Assembly (NCBI GenBank): GCA_900547745.1
Contig: URHT01000005.1
Span: 25,710-89,709, forward strand
DNA from: an uncultured Eubacteriales bacterium
Lineage (GTDB): Bacteria > Bacillota > Clostridia > Oscillospirales > Oscillospiraceae
Direction: 5' to 3'
DNA length: 64,000 nt
Part shown: piece after piece, positions 24,951-32,438 of the stretch
How the letters are laid out: the number at the start of each line of letters is the position of its first letter
Numbering within the stretch: the first letter of the stretch is position 1
The notes under the pieces: generated by a model
Database searches by the model: none
The model's input: the letters and a program-made list of their open reading frames with translations, nothing else
What the model was told of the DNA's origin: nothing
Translations under genes and position numbers: made by a program

Positions 24951-25598
24951 TTACTTGGCCTCCTTTTTCTTAGCACTCTTGGCCAGAGCCCACTGCATCA
25001 GTGCGATGAGGCAGCCCAGGGTCAGGAAGCCGCCCACGGGCAGAGTCAGGACCTTGATGCCGAACTCCTCGGGGAAGATGGTGATGCCGGGTGCGCTGCC
25101 CAGCGCACCGCCGCCCAGCAGACCGCCGCCGAACTTGCCGGAGCCGAAGAATTCACGGAACACGCACATCACGATCAGCACCAGCGTGTAGCCGATGCCC
25201 TGGCAGATGCCGTCCACAGCGGAGGCGCCCACGCCGTTCTTGGAGGCAAAGCCCTCGGCGCGGCCCAGAATGATGCAGTTCACGACGATCAGGGGGATGA
25301 ACACGCCCAGAGAGTTGGACAGAGCGGGGACGAACGCCTTCAGCAGCAGGTCGACGCAGGTCACGAAGCCGGCGATGACCACGATGTAGCAGGCGATACG
25401 CACTTCATTGGGGATGATCTTGCGCAGCAGGGAGATAAAGATGTTGGACAGGGTCAGGATGATCAGCACGCTGACGCCCATGCCCAGGCCGTTGAAGAAC
25501 GACGTGGTGATGGCCATGGTGGAGCACATACCCAGCACCTGCACCAGCACGGGGTTTTGGGTGATCAGACCCTCTTTCAGTTGCTTACCGAAATTCAT
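24951..25598 (-). CDS. rnfE: Rnf complex membrane subunit RnfE
   Basis: A 215-residue polytopic membrane protein. NPVLVQVLGMCSTMAITTS near the start carries the Cys equivalent to that of RnfA, and VNCIILGRAEGFAS is a strong family segment. It is part of the electron path across the membrane. The C-terminus is Lys-rich. Confidence 0.97.
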   Translation of the reverse strand: MNFGKQLKEGLITQNPVLVQVLGMCSTMAITTSFFNGLGMGVSVLIILTLSNIFISLLRKIIPNEVRIACYIVVIAGFVTCVDLLLKAFVPALSNSLGVFIPLIVVNCIILGRAEGFASKNGVGASAVDGICQGIGYTLVLIVMCVFREFFGSGKFGGGLLGGGALGSAPGITIFPEEFGIKVLTLPVGGFLTLGCLIALMQWALAKSAKKKEAK

Positions 25599-25616
25599 AA
25601 TGCAGCTCCTCCTTTC

Positions 25617-26210
25617 TTAGCCCAGCACTTCGGCAACAGCCAGAGCGGCGTTGGCGCCCATGTTGATGCCCTTGGTGGAGACGGTGGCGCCGGAGACGGC
25701 GGTGATGTTCTTGCCCACCACCAGAGAGCCTGCGCCGCTCATACCGATGAACTGATCCAGAACGGGCACACCGGCGGCGTTGGGCTCATTGCCCACCACC
25801 TTGGTGCCGATGCCGGACGTCTCGGCGTGGCTGACCACGGAGATGCCGGTGATGGCCTTGGCGGCGTCCACGCCCACCATCATCACGATGGTGCCCTGGG
25901 AGCCGGAGGCGGAGATCTTCATCACATAGCCGGCATCCGCGCCGCCGTTGGTGACGCCGTACAGCTCGGTGAGCTTACCGCCCTGCGCGGAAGCGGCCTC
26001 GGCCATGGCCTCGGTGATGTCCAGCTTGTCGGTGAACTCGCTGCCCTCGGGGACAACGGCGCTCATGGCGATGCGGGTGTTTTCCGCGTCAATGGCCGCG
26101 ATCTTGTCGGCGGTGACGTTGTTGACCAGACCCAGCAGGGCGGCAACGATCAGGGAGATAACGGTCAGGGTACCGGCGACCTTCAGAATAAACTTACCGG
26201 AGATCTTCAT
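25617..26210 (-). CDS. rnfG: Rnf complex FMN-binding subunit RnfG
   Basis: A 197-residue protein with one N-terminal membrane helix (about 8-28) and an extracytoplasmic FMN-binding domain. The flavinylation motif SGATVST is at about 173-179, where FMN is bound covalently to Thr. ApbE, the flavin transferase needed for this, is not in the window. It overlaps the rnfD stop region by one base. Confidence 0.95.
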   Translation of the reverse strand: MKISGKFILKVAGTLTVISLIVAALLGLVNNVTADKIAAIDAENTRIAMSAVVPEGSEFTDKLDITEAMAEAASAQGGKLTELYGVTNGGADAGYVMKISASGSQGTIVMMVGVDAAKAITGISVVSHAETSGIGTKVVGNEPNAAGVPVLDQFIGMSGAGSLVVGKNITAVSGATVSTKGINMGANAALAVAEVLG

Positions 26211-27214
26211 TACTTAGCCGCCTCCTTCTTTTCTTTCTTCACAGCACCGTAGATGGTGGGACGGATATATTTATCCAGCAGCCAGGTGGTGCAGTTCATG
26301 ATCAGGATGGAATAGCAAACGCCCTCGGGATAGGAACCGAAACGGCGGATGAAGCAGGTCAGCAGACCGCAGCCGACGCCGAAGATCAGCTGGCCGGGCT
26401 TGGTGACGGGGGAGGTGGCGTAGTCGGTGGCCATGAAGATGGCGCCCAGCATCAGACCGCCGCCAAACACGTTGTACAGCATGTAGTCCACGCCGCTGAT
26501 ACCGGCAGGCGCCGCGATCAGGGTCAGGATAGCCACGGTGCCGATGTAGGCCACGGGGGTGTGCCAGGAGATGACCTTGCGGATCAGCAGGAACACGCCG
26601 CCCACCAGCAGGCACAGGGAGGAGACCTCACCCAGAGAGCCGCCGATCTTACCCAGGAACATATCGCTGACAGAGTAGTTGCTGGTCAGGGTGGTGAACG
26701 CCTCCACGGTACCCTCCTTCATGATCTGCAAGGGAGTAGCGGCGGAGGTGACGTCAGGACGGATCTGGGGGATGGCCCAGGTGGTCATGGCGGTGGCATA
26801 GCTGGCCAGCAGGAACGCACGGCCCGCCAGCGCGGGGTTCAGGAAGTTGCAGCCGATGCCGCCGTAGAGCTGCTTGACCACAACGATGGAGAAGAATGCG
26901 CCGATGATGACGGTCCACCAGGGCAGGTCAACGGGGCACACGAAGCTCAGCAGGATACCGGTGACAACTGCGGACAGGTCGCCGATCATGCTGGATTTCT
27001 TCATGAGCTTGCGGTAGGCCCACTCCCAGAACACGCAGGACACCACGGACACGGCGGTAAGGAGCAGCGCCTTCCAGCCGAAGCAGTAGACGCTCCACGC
27101 CAGAGCCGGCAGCAGCGCGATGATCACGTCCAGCATAATGGAGCGGGTATCCTCGTTGGAGCGGATGTGGGGGGAGGAGGACGCGATCAGCTTGAGATTC
27201 TTGTAATCAGTCAT
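26210..27214 (-). CDS. rnfD: Rnf complex membrane subunit RnfD
   Basis: A 334-residue polytopic membrane protein related to NqrB. SSPHIRSNEDTRSIMLDV near the start and the flavinylation segment TSAATPL are family features. It carries covalent FMN and is thought to contribute to ion (Na+ or H+) translocation. It is 3 bp after rnfC. Confidence 0.96.
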   Translation of the reverse strand: MTDYKNLKLIASSSPHIRSNEDTRSIMLDVIIALLPALAWSVYCFGWKALLLTAVSVVSCVFWEWAYRKLMKKSSMIGDLSAVVTGILLSFVCPVDLPWWTVIIGAFFSIVVVKQLYGGIGCNFLNPALAGRAFLLASYATAMTTWAIPQIRPDVTSAATPLQIMKEGTVEAFTTLTSNYSVSDMFLGKIGGSLGEVSSLCLLVGGVFLLIRKVISWHTPVAYIGTVAILTLIAAPAGISGVDYMLYNVFGGGLMLGAIFMATDYATSPVTKPGQLIFGVGCGLLTCFIRRFGSYPEGVCYSILIMNCTTWLLDKYIRPTIYGAVKKEKKEAAK

Positions 27215-27217
27215 GGT

Positions 27218-28591
27218 TTACGCCTCCTTCTTTTCGGCAGCGGCCTTTGCCTCGGCCTCCGCCTTGGCCTTGGCGGCCATTCTTGCGTTGTTGACCTCCT
27301 GCTTGCCCAGACGGAACGCATGGGTCAGGGGCAGGCGGGCGGGACAGGTATAGGTGCAGGCGCCGCACTCGATGCAGTCCATGCCGTGCAGCACGTTCTG
27401 CCAGGTATCCACGTCGCCCTTCATCAGGTACTTGTACATGAACACCGGCTCCAAACGGATGGGGCAGACGCCCACGCACTTACCGCAGCGGATGCACTGG
27501 GGATCCTCGACGTACTGCTCCTCCTTGTCGGCGAAGGCCAGCATGGCGCCGGTGCCCTTGCCCACGGTAACGTCCACGTCGTACTGGGCCAGACCCATCA
27601 TCGGGCCGCCCATGATGAGCTTGTACGTCTCATCCTTCAGGCCGCCGCAGGCGTCGAACAGCTTGGAGATGGGGGTGCCGATGGGACACTCGATGTTCTT
27701 GGGCTCGATGACGCCGGAGCCGGACACGGTGACGATCTTGTTCACCACGGGCATGCCGGTGTACACCGCGCGGTAGATGGCGCAGGTGGTGTTCAGGTTG
27801 AAGATGCAGCAGCCTGCGTCGGCGGGCAGCTTGCCGCTGGGGACCTGACGGCCGGACACGGCCTGTACCAGCTGCTTCTCAGCGCCCTGGGGATAGCGGG
27901 TGTGCAGGACCTCTACCACCACGGGGGCATTCAGCTCGGCGATGGTCTTGTTCAGCACGTCGGCCGCGTTCTGCTTGTTGGCCTCGATGCCGATGTACAC
28001 CTTGTCCACGCCGAAGCACTTGGCCAGCAGGGTCGCACCCTTGATGACCTGCTCGGGACGCTCCAGACAGGTGCGGTGGTCGCCGGTGATGTACGGCTCG
28101 CACTCTGCGGCGTTGATGATCACATAGTCCACCTTGCCCAGACCGGAGCTGATCTTCACATGGGTGGGGAACGTTGCGCCGCCCTGGCCGACGATGCCGG
28201 CGTTTTTGACGATCTCCACCAGCTGCTCAGGCGTCAGGCTGTCGGGGTCCGCCACGGGCTTGACTTCCTCGGACACTTCGTTCTGGAAGTCGTTTTCGAT
28301 GACCACGGACATCATCTTGCCGCCCATGTTGAAGGGGCGGGGCTCCACGGCCTTGACCGTGCCGGAGATGCTGGCGTGGATGGGTGCGGAAACGAATCCG
28401 CCGGGTTCGCCGATCCTCTGTCCAATTTTTACCTTGTCGCCCACCGAAACGATAGGCTTGCAAGGCGCACCGATGTGCATAGACATGGGAATGACCACCT
28501 CAGCCGGGGCTGCCAGCTGTTCGATGGCCTTTTCATTGGTCGCGGCCTTCATGTCATTGGGATGAACGCCGCCAAAGAAAGCTTGTGCCAT
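27218..28591 (-). CDS. rnfC: Rnf complex NADH/flavin subunit RnfC
   Basis: A 457-residue RnfC. The N-terminal barrel-sandwich region (GGVHP start) leads to the NADH/FMN-binding Rossmann part with GIVGQGGATFPTHVK, and two 4Fe-4S motifs, CIRCGKCVGVCP and CIECGACTYTCP, at about 365-420. It exchanges electrons with NAD. I start it at the ATG at 28591 (GAGGT 7 nt upstream); an in-frame GTG lies 9 bp earlier. The C-terminus is an Ala/Lys/Glu-rich tail like that of RnfB. It is the first gene of the operon. Confidence 0.96.
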   Translation of the reverse strand: MAQAFFGGVHPNDMKAATNEKAIEQLAAPAEVVIPMSMHIGAPCKPIVSVGDKVKIGQRIGEPGGFVSAPIHASISGTVKAVEPRPFNMGGKMMSVVIENDFQNEVSEEVKPVADPDSLTPEQLVEIVKNAGIVGQGGATFPTHVKISSGLGKVDYVIINAAECEPYITGDHRTCLERPEQVIKGATLLAKCFGVDKVYIGIEANKQNAADVLNKTIAELNAPVVVEVLHTRYPQGAEKQLVQAVSGRQVPSGKLPADAGCCIFNLNTTCAIYRAVYTGMPVVNKIVTVSGSGVIEPKNIECPIGTPISKLFDACGGLKDETYKLIMGGPMMGLAQYDVDVTVGKGTGAMLAFADKEEQYVEDPQCIRCGKCVGVCPIRLEPVFMYKYLMKGDVDTWQNVLHGMDCIECGACTYTCPARLPLTHAFRLGKQEVNNARMAAKAKAEAEAKAAAEKKEA

Positions 28592-28615
28592 TGTCTTCAC
28601 CTCATCTTACTACCG

Positions 28616-28632
28616 GGTGGCACTATGCCACC
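28616..28632 (-). promoter_or_regulatory. Leader hairpin of the rnf mRNA
   Basis: GGTGGCA-CTA-TGCCACC, a perfect 7-bp stem between the predicted start of transcription and the rnfC ribosome-binding site. It may stabilise the 5' end. Confidence 0.5.
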
Positions 28633-28646
28633 GCATACTATATCAG

Positions 28647-28675
28647 ATATTACAACAAAACTTTTCTCTTGTCCA
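28647..28675 (-). promoter_or_regulatory. Promoter of the rnf operon
   Basis: Minus strand TGGACA (28670-28675) and TAATAT (28647-28652), 17-bp spacer. Confidence 0.5.
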
Positions 28676-28795
28676 GCCCCACGGCGGCAATTCCTGCGGT
28701 TTTTTGCCGTTTTTGTCGCCGGCTTGACGGCCGCCGCTGCCGGAAAAGCCCGGTTTTGCCGTTTTCTGCCGTTTCCGCTCCGCTCCGGAGGGCAC

Positions 28796-28824
28796 TTGTG
28801 TTTCCGCCGGCACTGTGTTAGAAT
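28796..28824 (+). promoter_or_regulatory. Promoter of the DUF975 gene
   Basis: TTGTGT (28796-28801) and TAGAAT (28819-28824), 17-bp spacer. The 28592-28881 region otherwise holds only the divergent rnf promoter and leader. Confidence 0.45.
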
Positions 28825-28881
28825 ATTACCGCACCGGGCGGGAAATGCGTATGAGCCCCGTGCAGAAAGGAGGGCGGCGTC

Positions 28882-29658
28882 ATGCTGCTTGACCGCGTTT
28901 CCATAAAGAGCGAGGCGAAGGACATCGTTAAAAATGCCAGCGTCTCCGCGTACCTGTTCACTCTGCTGTTTCTGGCCCTCTCGTGGCTGCTCGCCGGCAT
29001 GTCTGACTATGTCTCCTTGAATGAGGAGACGGTATACAATATTTATTATGCCACCGGCGTGGATCTGTCGTTCCTTGTGCTGCACCGCGCCTTCCCGGCC
29101 CTGCTGGTGACGTTCATCACCATTCTGGCGGCGCTGCTGGGCGTGCTGCTGGAGATCGGCTACATCCTGTACCATCTGGGCATTCGCCGGGGCCGGGAGA
29201 TGCCGTACCTGACGCTGTTCGATGGGTTCTCCTTCGCCGGAAAGGTGATCCTGCTGTACATCGTCCAGTATATCTTCATCTTCCTGTGGAGCCTGCTGTT
29301 CATCGTTCCCGGCATCATCGCCGCCTACCGCTACCGCTTCGCCTACTACAACCTGTGCGAGAACCCGGATATGGGCGTGATGGAGGCCCTCAACATGAGC
29401 AAGGCCCAGACCGCCGGCTTCAAGTGGCAGCTGTTCGTGCTGGATCTCAGCTTTCTGGGCTGGATGCTGCTGTGCGGTCTGACGCTGGGCATCCTCAGCA
29501 TCTGGGTGCAGCCCTACATTCTCCAGACCAACGTGGGCTATTTCCAGCAGATCAAGGCCGCCAAGGGCATCGGCTGGACACCCCGCGGCCCGGAGGGGGA
29601 GGATCACACCTTCCACCCCAACGACCCCTTTGACAACACGGACAATACAGGACTGTAA
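28882..29658 (+). CDS. DUF975 family integral membrane protein
   Basis: A 258-residue protein with about five or six membrane helices (around 22-40, 68-95, 115-150, 185-215). FIVPGIIAAYRYRFAYYNLCENPDMG and ALNMSK are typical of this family, whose function is unknown. The C-terminal 25 residues are polar and acidic and probably cytoplasmic. GAAAGGAGG precedes the ATG. It is a single-gene unit between its promoter and a strong terminator. Confidence 0.85.
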   Translation: MLLDRVSIKSEAKDIVKNASVSAYLFTLLFLALSWLLAGMSDYVSLNEETVYNIYYATGVDLSFLVLHRAFPALLVTFITILAALLGVLLEIGYILYHLGIRRGREMPYLTLFDGFSFAGKVILLYIVQYIFIFLWSLLFIVPGIIAAYRYRFAYYNLCENPDMGVMEALNMSKAQTAGFKWQLFVLDLSFLGWMLLCGLTLGILSIWVQPYILQTNVGYFQQIKAAKGIGWTPRGPEGEDHTFHPNDPFDNTDNTGL

Positions 29659-29675
29659 TGTTCCCAACAGAAGGA

Positions 29676-29714
29676 CAGGGAGACAACCTTACGGTTGTCT
29701 CCCTGAAAATTTTT
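29676..29714 (+). terminator. Terminator after the DUF975 gene
   Basis: A 13-bp stem CAGGGAGACAACC/GGTTGTCTCCCTG with TTAC loop, then AAAATTTTT. Confidence 0.9.
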
Positions 29715-29769
29715 GTACATCTTCAACAAATTTTGGCATAACCTGCGCTTCTTACACACGGGGACTTCA

Positions 29770-29867
29770 TTAAATATTTAACAATAAACGTTTTTCGGCT
29801 TGCAGTTAAATTCTTAACGTAGTAGACTATTGCTATCCGGACACCGGCCGTTCTGGCAGGAACGGCC
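29770..29867 (+). promoter_or_regulatory. Control region of the fatty acid transporter gene
   Basis: Two AT-rich dyads, TTAAATATTTAA (29770-29781) and GTTAA-ATTC-TTAAC (29805-29818), flank a weak promoter (TTGCAG at 29800-29805, TAGACT at 29823-29828). The predicted leader carries GGCCGTTC-N6-GAACGGCC (29846-29867). The dyads could be operators. Confidence 0.35.
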
Positions 29868-29918
29868 AGGCCCTCATCTGTACTCAAATAAAAACTGTGT
29901 TGTAAGGAGAGTGTCGCT

Positions 29919-31265
29919 GTGTTCAAAAAATTTACCAACGGCTGTGTGCGCGTAGTCAACCGGTGGCTGCCGGATGCATTCCTGTTCGCCATCATCCTGA
30001 CGCTTGTGGTATTTGTGGGCGCCATGTGCGCCACGGGCATGGGCCCCATCGAGATCATCGCCAAGTGGGGCGATCAGAAGGGCGGCTTCTGGAATCTGCT
30101 GGCCTTCTCCATGCAGATGGCGCTGGTGCTGGTCTTCGGCTCCGCCATGGCCTCTGCCAAGCCCTGCAAGAAGGCGCTGCGCGCGGTGGCGGGTCTGTGC
30201 CACAACGAAAAGCAGGCGATTCTGGTCACCACCTTCGTGTCCACCCTCTGCTGCTGGCTGAACTGGGGCTTCGGTCTGGTCATCGGTGCGCTGCTGGCCA
30301 AGGAGGTCGTGCGCCGCGTGCCCTCCGTGGACTATCCCCTGCTGATCGCCTCCGCCTACTCCGGCTTCGTGATCTGGCACGCCGGTCTGTCCGGCTCCAT
30401 CCCTCTGGATCTGGTGGCCGGCAAGGCCTTCGGTGAGGTGACCTATCAGGCACCCATCACCGCCACGGTGTTCCACCCCATGAACCTCATCATGTGCGGC
30501 GTCATTCTGGTGCTGATGCCCTTTGTCAACTATGCCATGCACCCCCACAAGGAGCATACCGTCACCGTCAACCCCGCGCTGCTGGTGGACGAGGCGGAGA
30601 AGGAGTATCCGCTGGATACCCCCGCCGAGAAGCTGGAGCACTCCAAGATCCTGTGGGTCATCACCGTGATCTTCGGCTTTATCTACATCGTGTACTACTT
30701 CGTGCAGAACGGCTTCACGCTGGGTCTGAACATCGTGAACATGATCTTCCTGTTTCTGGGCCTGCTGCTCCACGGCGACCTGCGCCGCTATGTGGACGCC
30801 ATCGGCGAGGCTGCTGCCGGCGCCGCCGGTATCCTGCTGCAGTTCCCGTTCTATGCCGGTATCATGGGCATGATGGTGGCTGCCAACGACCAGGGCGTGT
30901 CTCTGGCGGGCGTTATCTCCGAGTTCTTCGTGAGCATCTCCAACAGCGTGACGTTCCCCATGCTGTCCTTCCTGGCAGCCGGTATCGTCAACTTCTTCGT
31001 CCCCTCCGGCGGCGGCCAGTGGGCCGTGCAGGGGCCCATTATGATGCCTGCCGGCGCGGAAATGGGTATCGAGGCTGGTCGTACCGCCATGGCTATCGCC
31101 TGGGGTGACCAGTGGACGAATATGATCCAGCCGTTCTGGGCGCTGCCTGCGCTGGGTATCGCCAAGCTGTCCGCCCGCGACATCATGGGCTATCTGGTGG
31201 TGGTTCTGCTGTTCACCGGCGTGGTGGCCTGCCTCGGCTTCCTGGGCTGGGCTCTGCTCTTCTGA
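29919..31265 (+). CDS. atoE: AtoE-type short-chain fatty acid transporter
   Basis: A 448-residue protein with 10-12 membrane helices. The start region FTNGCVRVVNRWLPDAFLFAIILT, CCWLNWGFGLVIGALLAKE, and FFVPSGGGQWAVQGPIMMPA are hallmarks of the AtoE/TIGR00366 family, which moves short-chain fatty acids such as acetoacetate or butyrate. In an anaerobe it may import or export such acids. The exact substrate is not visible. AAGGAGA precedes the start; the unit is monocistronic. Confidence 0.92.
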   Translation: MFKKFTNGCVRVVNRWLPDAFLFAIILTLVVFVGAMCATGMGPIEIIAKWGDQKGGFWNLLAFSMQMALVLVFGSAMASAKPCKKALRAVAGLCHNEKQAILVTTFVSTLCCWLNWGFGLVIGALLAKEVVRRVPSVDYPLLIASAYSGFVIWHAGLSGSIPLDLVAGKAFGEVTYQAPITATVFHPMNLIMCGVILVLMPFVNYAMHPHKEHTVTVNPALLVDEAEKEYPLDTPAEKLEHSKILWVITVIFGFIYIVYYFVQNGFTLGLNIVNMIFLFLGLLLHGDLRRYVDAIGEAAAGAAGILLQFPFYAGIMGMMVAANDQGVSLAGVISEFFVSISNSVTFPMLSFLAAGIVNFFVPSGGGQWAVQGPIMMPAGAEMGIEAGRTAMAIAWGDQWTNMIQPFWALPALGIAKLSARDIMGYLVVVLLFTGVVACLGFLGWALLF

Positions 31266-31303
31266 GATATTCACTTCCTCACATATCTCCCCCTTATACC
31301 CGC

Positions 31304-31341
31304 ACACAGGGACGGCGCGTCAGCGCCGTCCCTGTGTTTTT
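31304..31341 (+). terminator. Terminator after atoE
   Basis: A 15-bp GC-rich stem (31304-31318 with 31323-31337) and TTTTTAT tail, between convergent genes. Confidence 0.9.
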
Positions 31342-31432
31342 ATATGTATTTACGATTCCCGAGCGGTTTCCCGGTCACACCGCCGCCGTCTCCCGCTCCT
31401 CCGCAGCCGCTGCCCCCGGCGCATCGCTGCCG

Positions 31433-32251
31433 TCAAAGGGCGTCTCCAGCAGCTCCGGCCGCCGGATGTACTTGGTACTTGCGGAAGTCGTTGCAGAACG
31501 CCGCGTACTCGTAGCCGGTGCAGATACGCTCGTCCATGACGATGCCCAGCGGCATCATCTTTTTGCTCAGATCGCCGCTCATGTAGTTGGGCACCGGCTT
31601 GCCCATGCACACGAACACGCTGGTGGTACCGAATTCGTAGCAGTGGTGGTGGATGTAGCTGGTCTTGATGGAGGCCAGATTGGTGATAAACATGCTGGTG
31701 TGGAACGGACTGAGGTCGATGATCTTCCGGGGCAGCAGTCCGTGCTTGTCCAGATGATAGGCCAGCCACAGCACGAACTTGGGCAGGCCGGGTACGGAGA
31801 ACATCATCCGCGCGAACCTGTCGGTGCTGTTCTTCTGCTCCGTCTGGCTGTTGGCGGCGATGACATCGCTGATCTTCTGCTGGATGGTGAACACTGTATC
31901 CTTTGGATCCAGATAGATCTTCAGCGTCGTCTCGTCCGGCGAGCCGTCCGCCAGCTTCTTCAGGATCACGAAGGACACGCAGAAGTGGTTGCGCTGGTAG
32001 ATGCGGCTGTTCATCACGAAGTAGTTCAGCTTGGGATTTGTCTGCACCGCCTTGTAGTACGCGGCGATGATGACGGCCATGTGGTTGATGCGGACGCCGC
32101 CGCGCCGCTTCTCGCGGATGTAGGCCTTGATGACCTCCTCGTCGATGTTCTCGGTGATGCTGTTCTGCGCGTCGTACCGCTTGGGCATGATATAGGGGAC
32201 AGCTGCCACGATAGGCGGCAGGTTCTTCACTCTCGTTCCGTCAGGACGCAT
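31433..32251 (-). CDS. 2-oxoacid dehydrogenase E2 acyltransferase-like protein, C-terminus frameshifted
   Basis: A 272-residue protein with the chloramphenicol acetyltransferase/E2 catalytic fold but no lipoyl or subunit-binding domain. Where real E2 enzymes carry DHRxxDG, this reads DERICTG at 240-246, so the catalytic His and Asp are missing; as I recall, relatives in Clostridia share DERIC(S/T)G. A perfect 7-bp tandem repeat at 31468-31481 shifts the frame after Y259. With one copy removed, the frame runs to a stop at 31375-31377 and gives IRRPELLETPFDG and a further 17 residues, a better family fit. I chose the ATG at 32251 (GAGGG 7 nt upstream); an upstream ATG overlaps the promoter -10. 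Function unknown. Confidence 0.8.
   Translation of the reverse strand: MRPDGTRVKNLPPIVAAVPYIMPKRYDAQNSITENIDEEVIKAYIREKRRGGVRINHMAVIIAAYYKAVQTNPKLNYFVMNSRIYQRNHFCVSFVILKKLADGSPDETTLKIYLDPKDTVFTIQQKISDVIAANSQTEQKNSTDRFARMMFSVPGLPKFVLWLAYHLDKHGLLPRKIIDLSPFHTSMFITNLASIKTSYIHHHCYEFGTTSVFVCMGKPVPNYMSGDLSKKMMPLGIVMDERICTGYEYAAFCNDFRKYQVHPAAGAAGDAL
31468..31481. repeat. 7-bp perfect tandem duplication inside a coding region
   Basis: GTACTTG occurs twice in a row. Seven bases is not a multiple of three, so the second copy shifts the frame of the E2-like gene near its 3' end. Confidence 0.95.
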
Positions 32252-32284
32252 GGGCAAACCCTCGATTCTGTCTGAATTGTGTTC

Positions 32285-32313
32285 ATTGTACCCCATCTTT
32301 TCGACAAATGCAA
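32285..32313 (-). promoter_or_regulatory. Promoter of the E2-like gene
   Basis: Minus strand TTGCAT (32308-32313) and TACAAT (32285-32290), 17-bp spacer. It lies over the first in-frame ATG, which supports the later start at 32251. Confidence 0.5.
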
Positions 32314-32341
32314 CCCGTACACGACCGTCAGCATTTTACCC

Positions 32342-32370
32342 TTTACCTTTTCCTCCGCGTTTGTTATAAT
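32342..32370 (+). promoter_or_regulatory. Promoter of recJ and the genes after it
   Basis: TTTACC (32342-32347) and TATAAT (32365-32370), 17-bp spacer. A stem-loop GGCGGCA-N7-TGCCGCC (32396-32416) lies in the leader just before the ribosome-binding site. Confidence 0.6.
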
Positions 32371-32438
32371 AAAGTATTCTTACAACGATGAAACTGGCGG
32401 CATAGTTTCTGCCGCCGGCAGGAGGGAGGTGGCCCACC

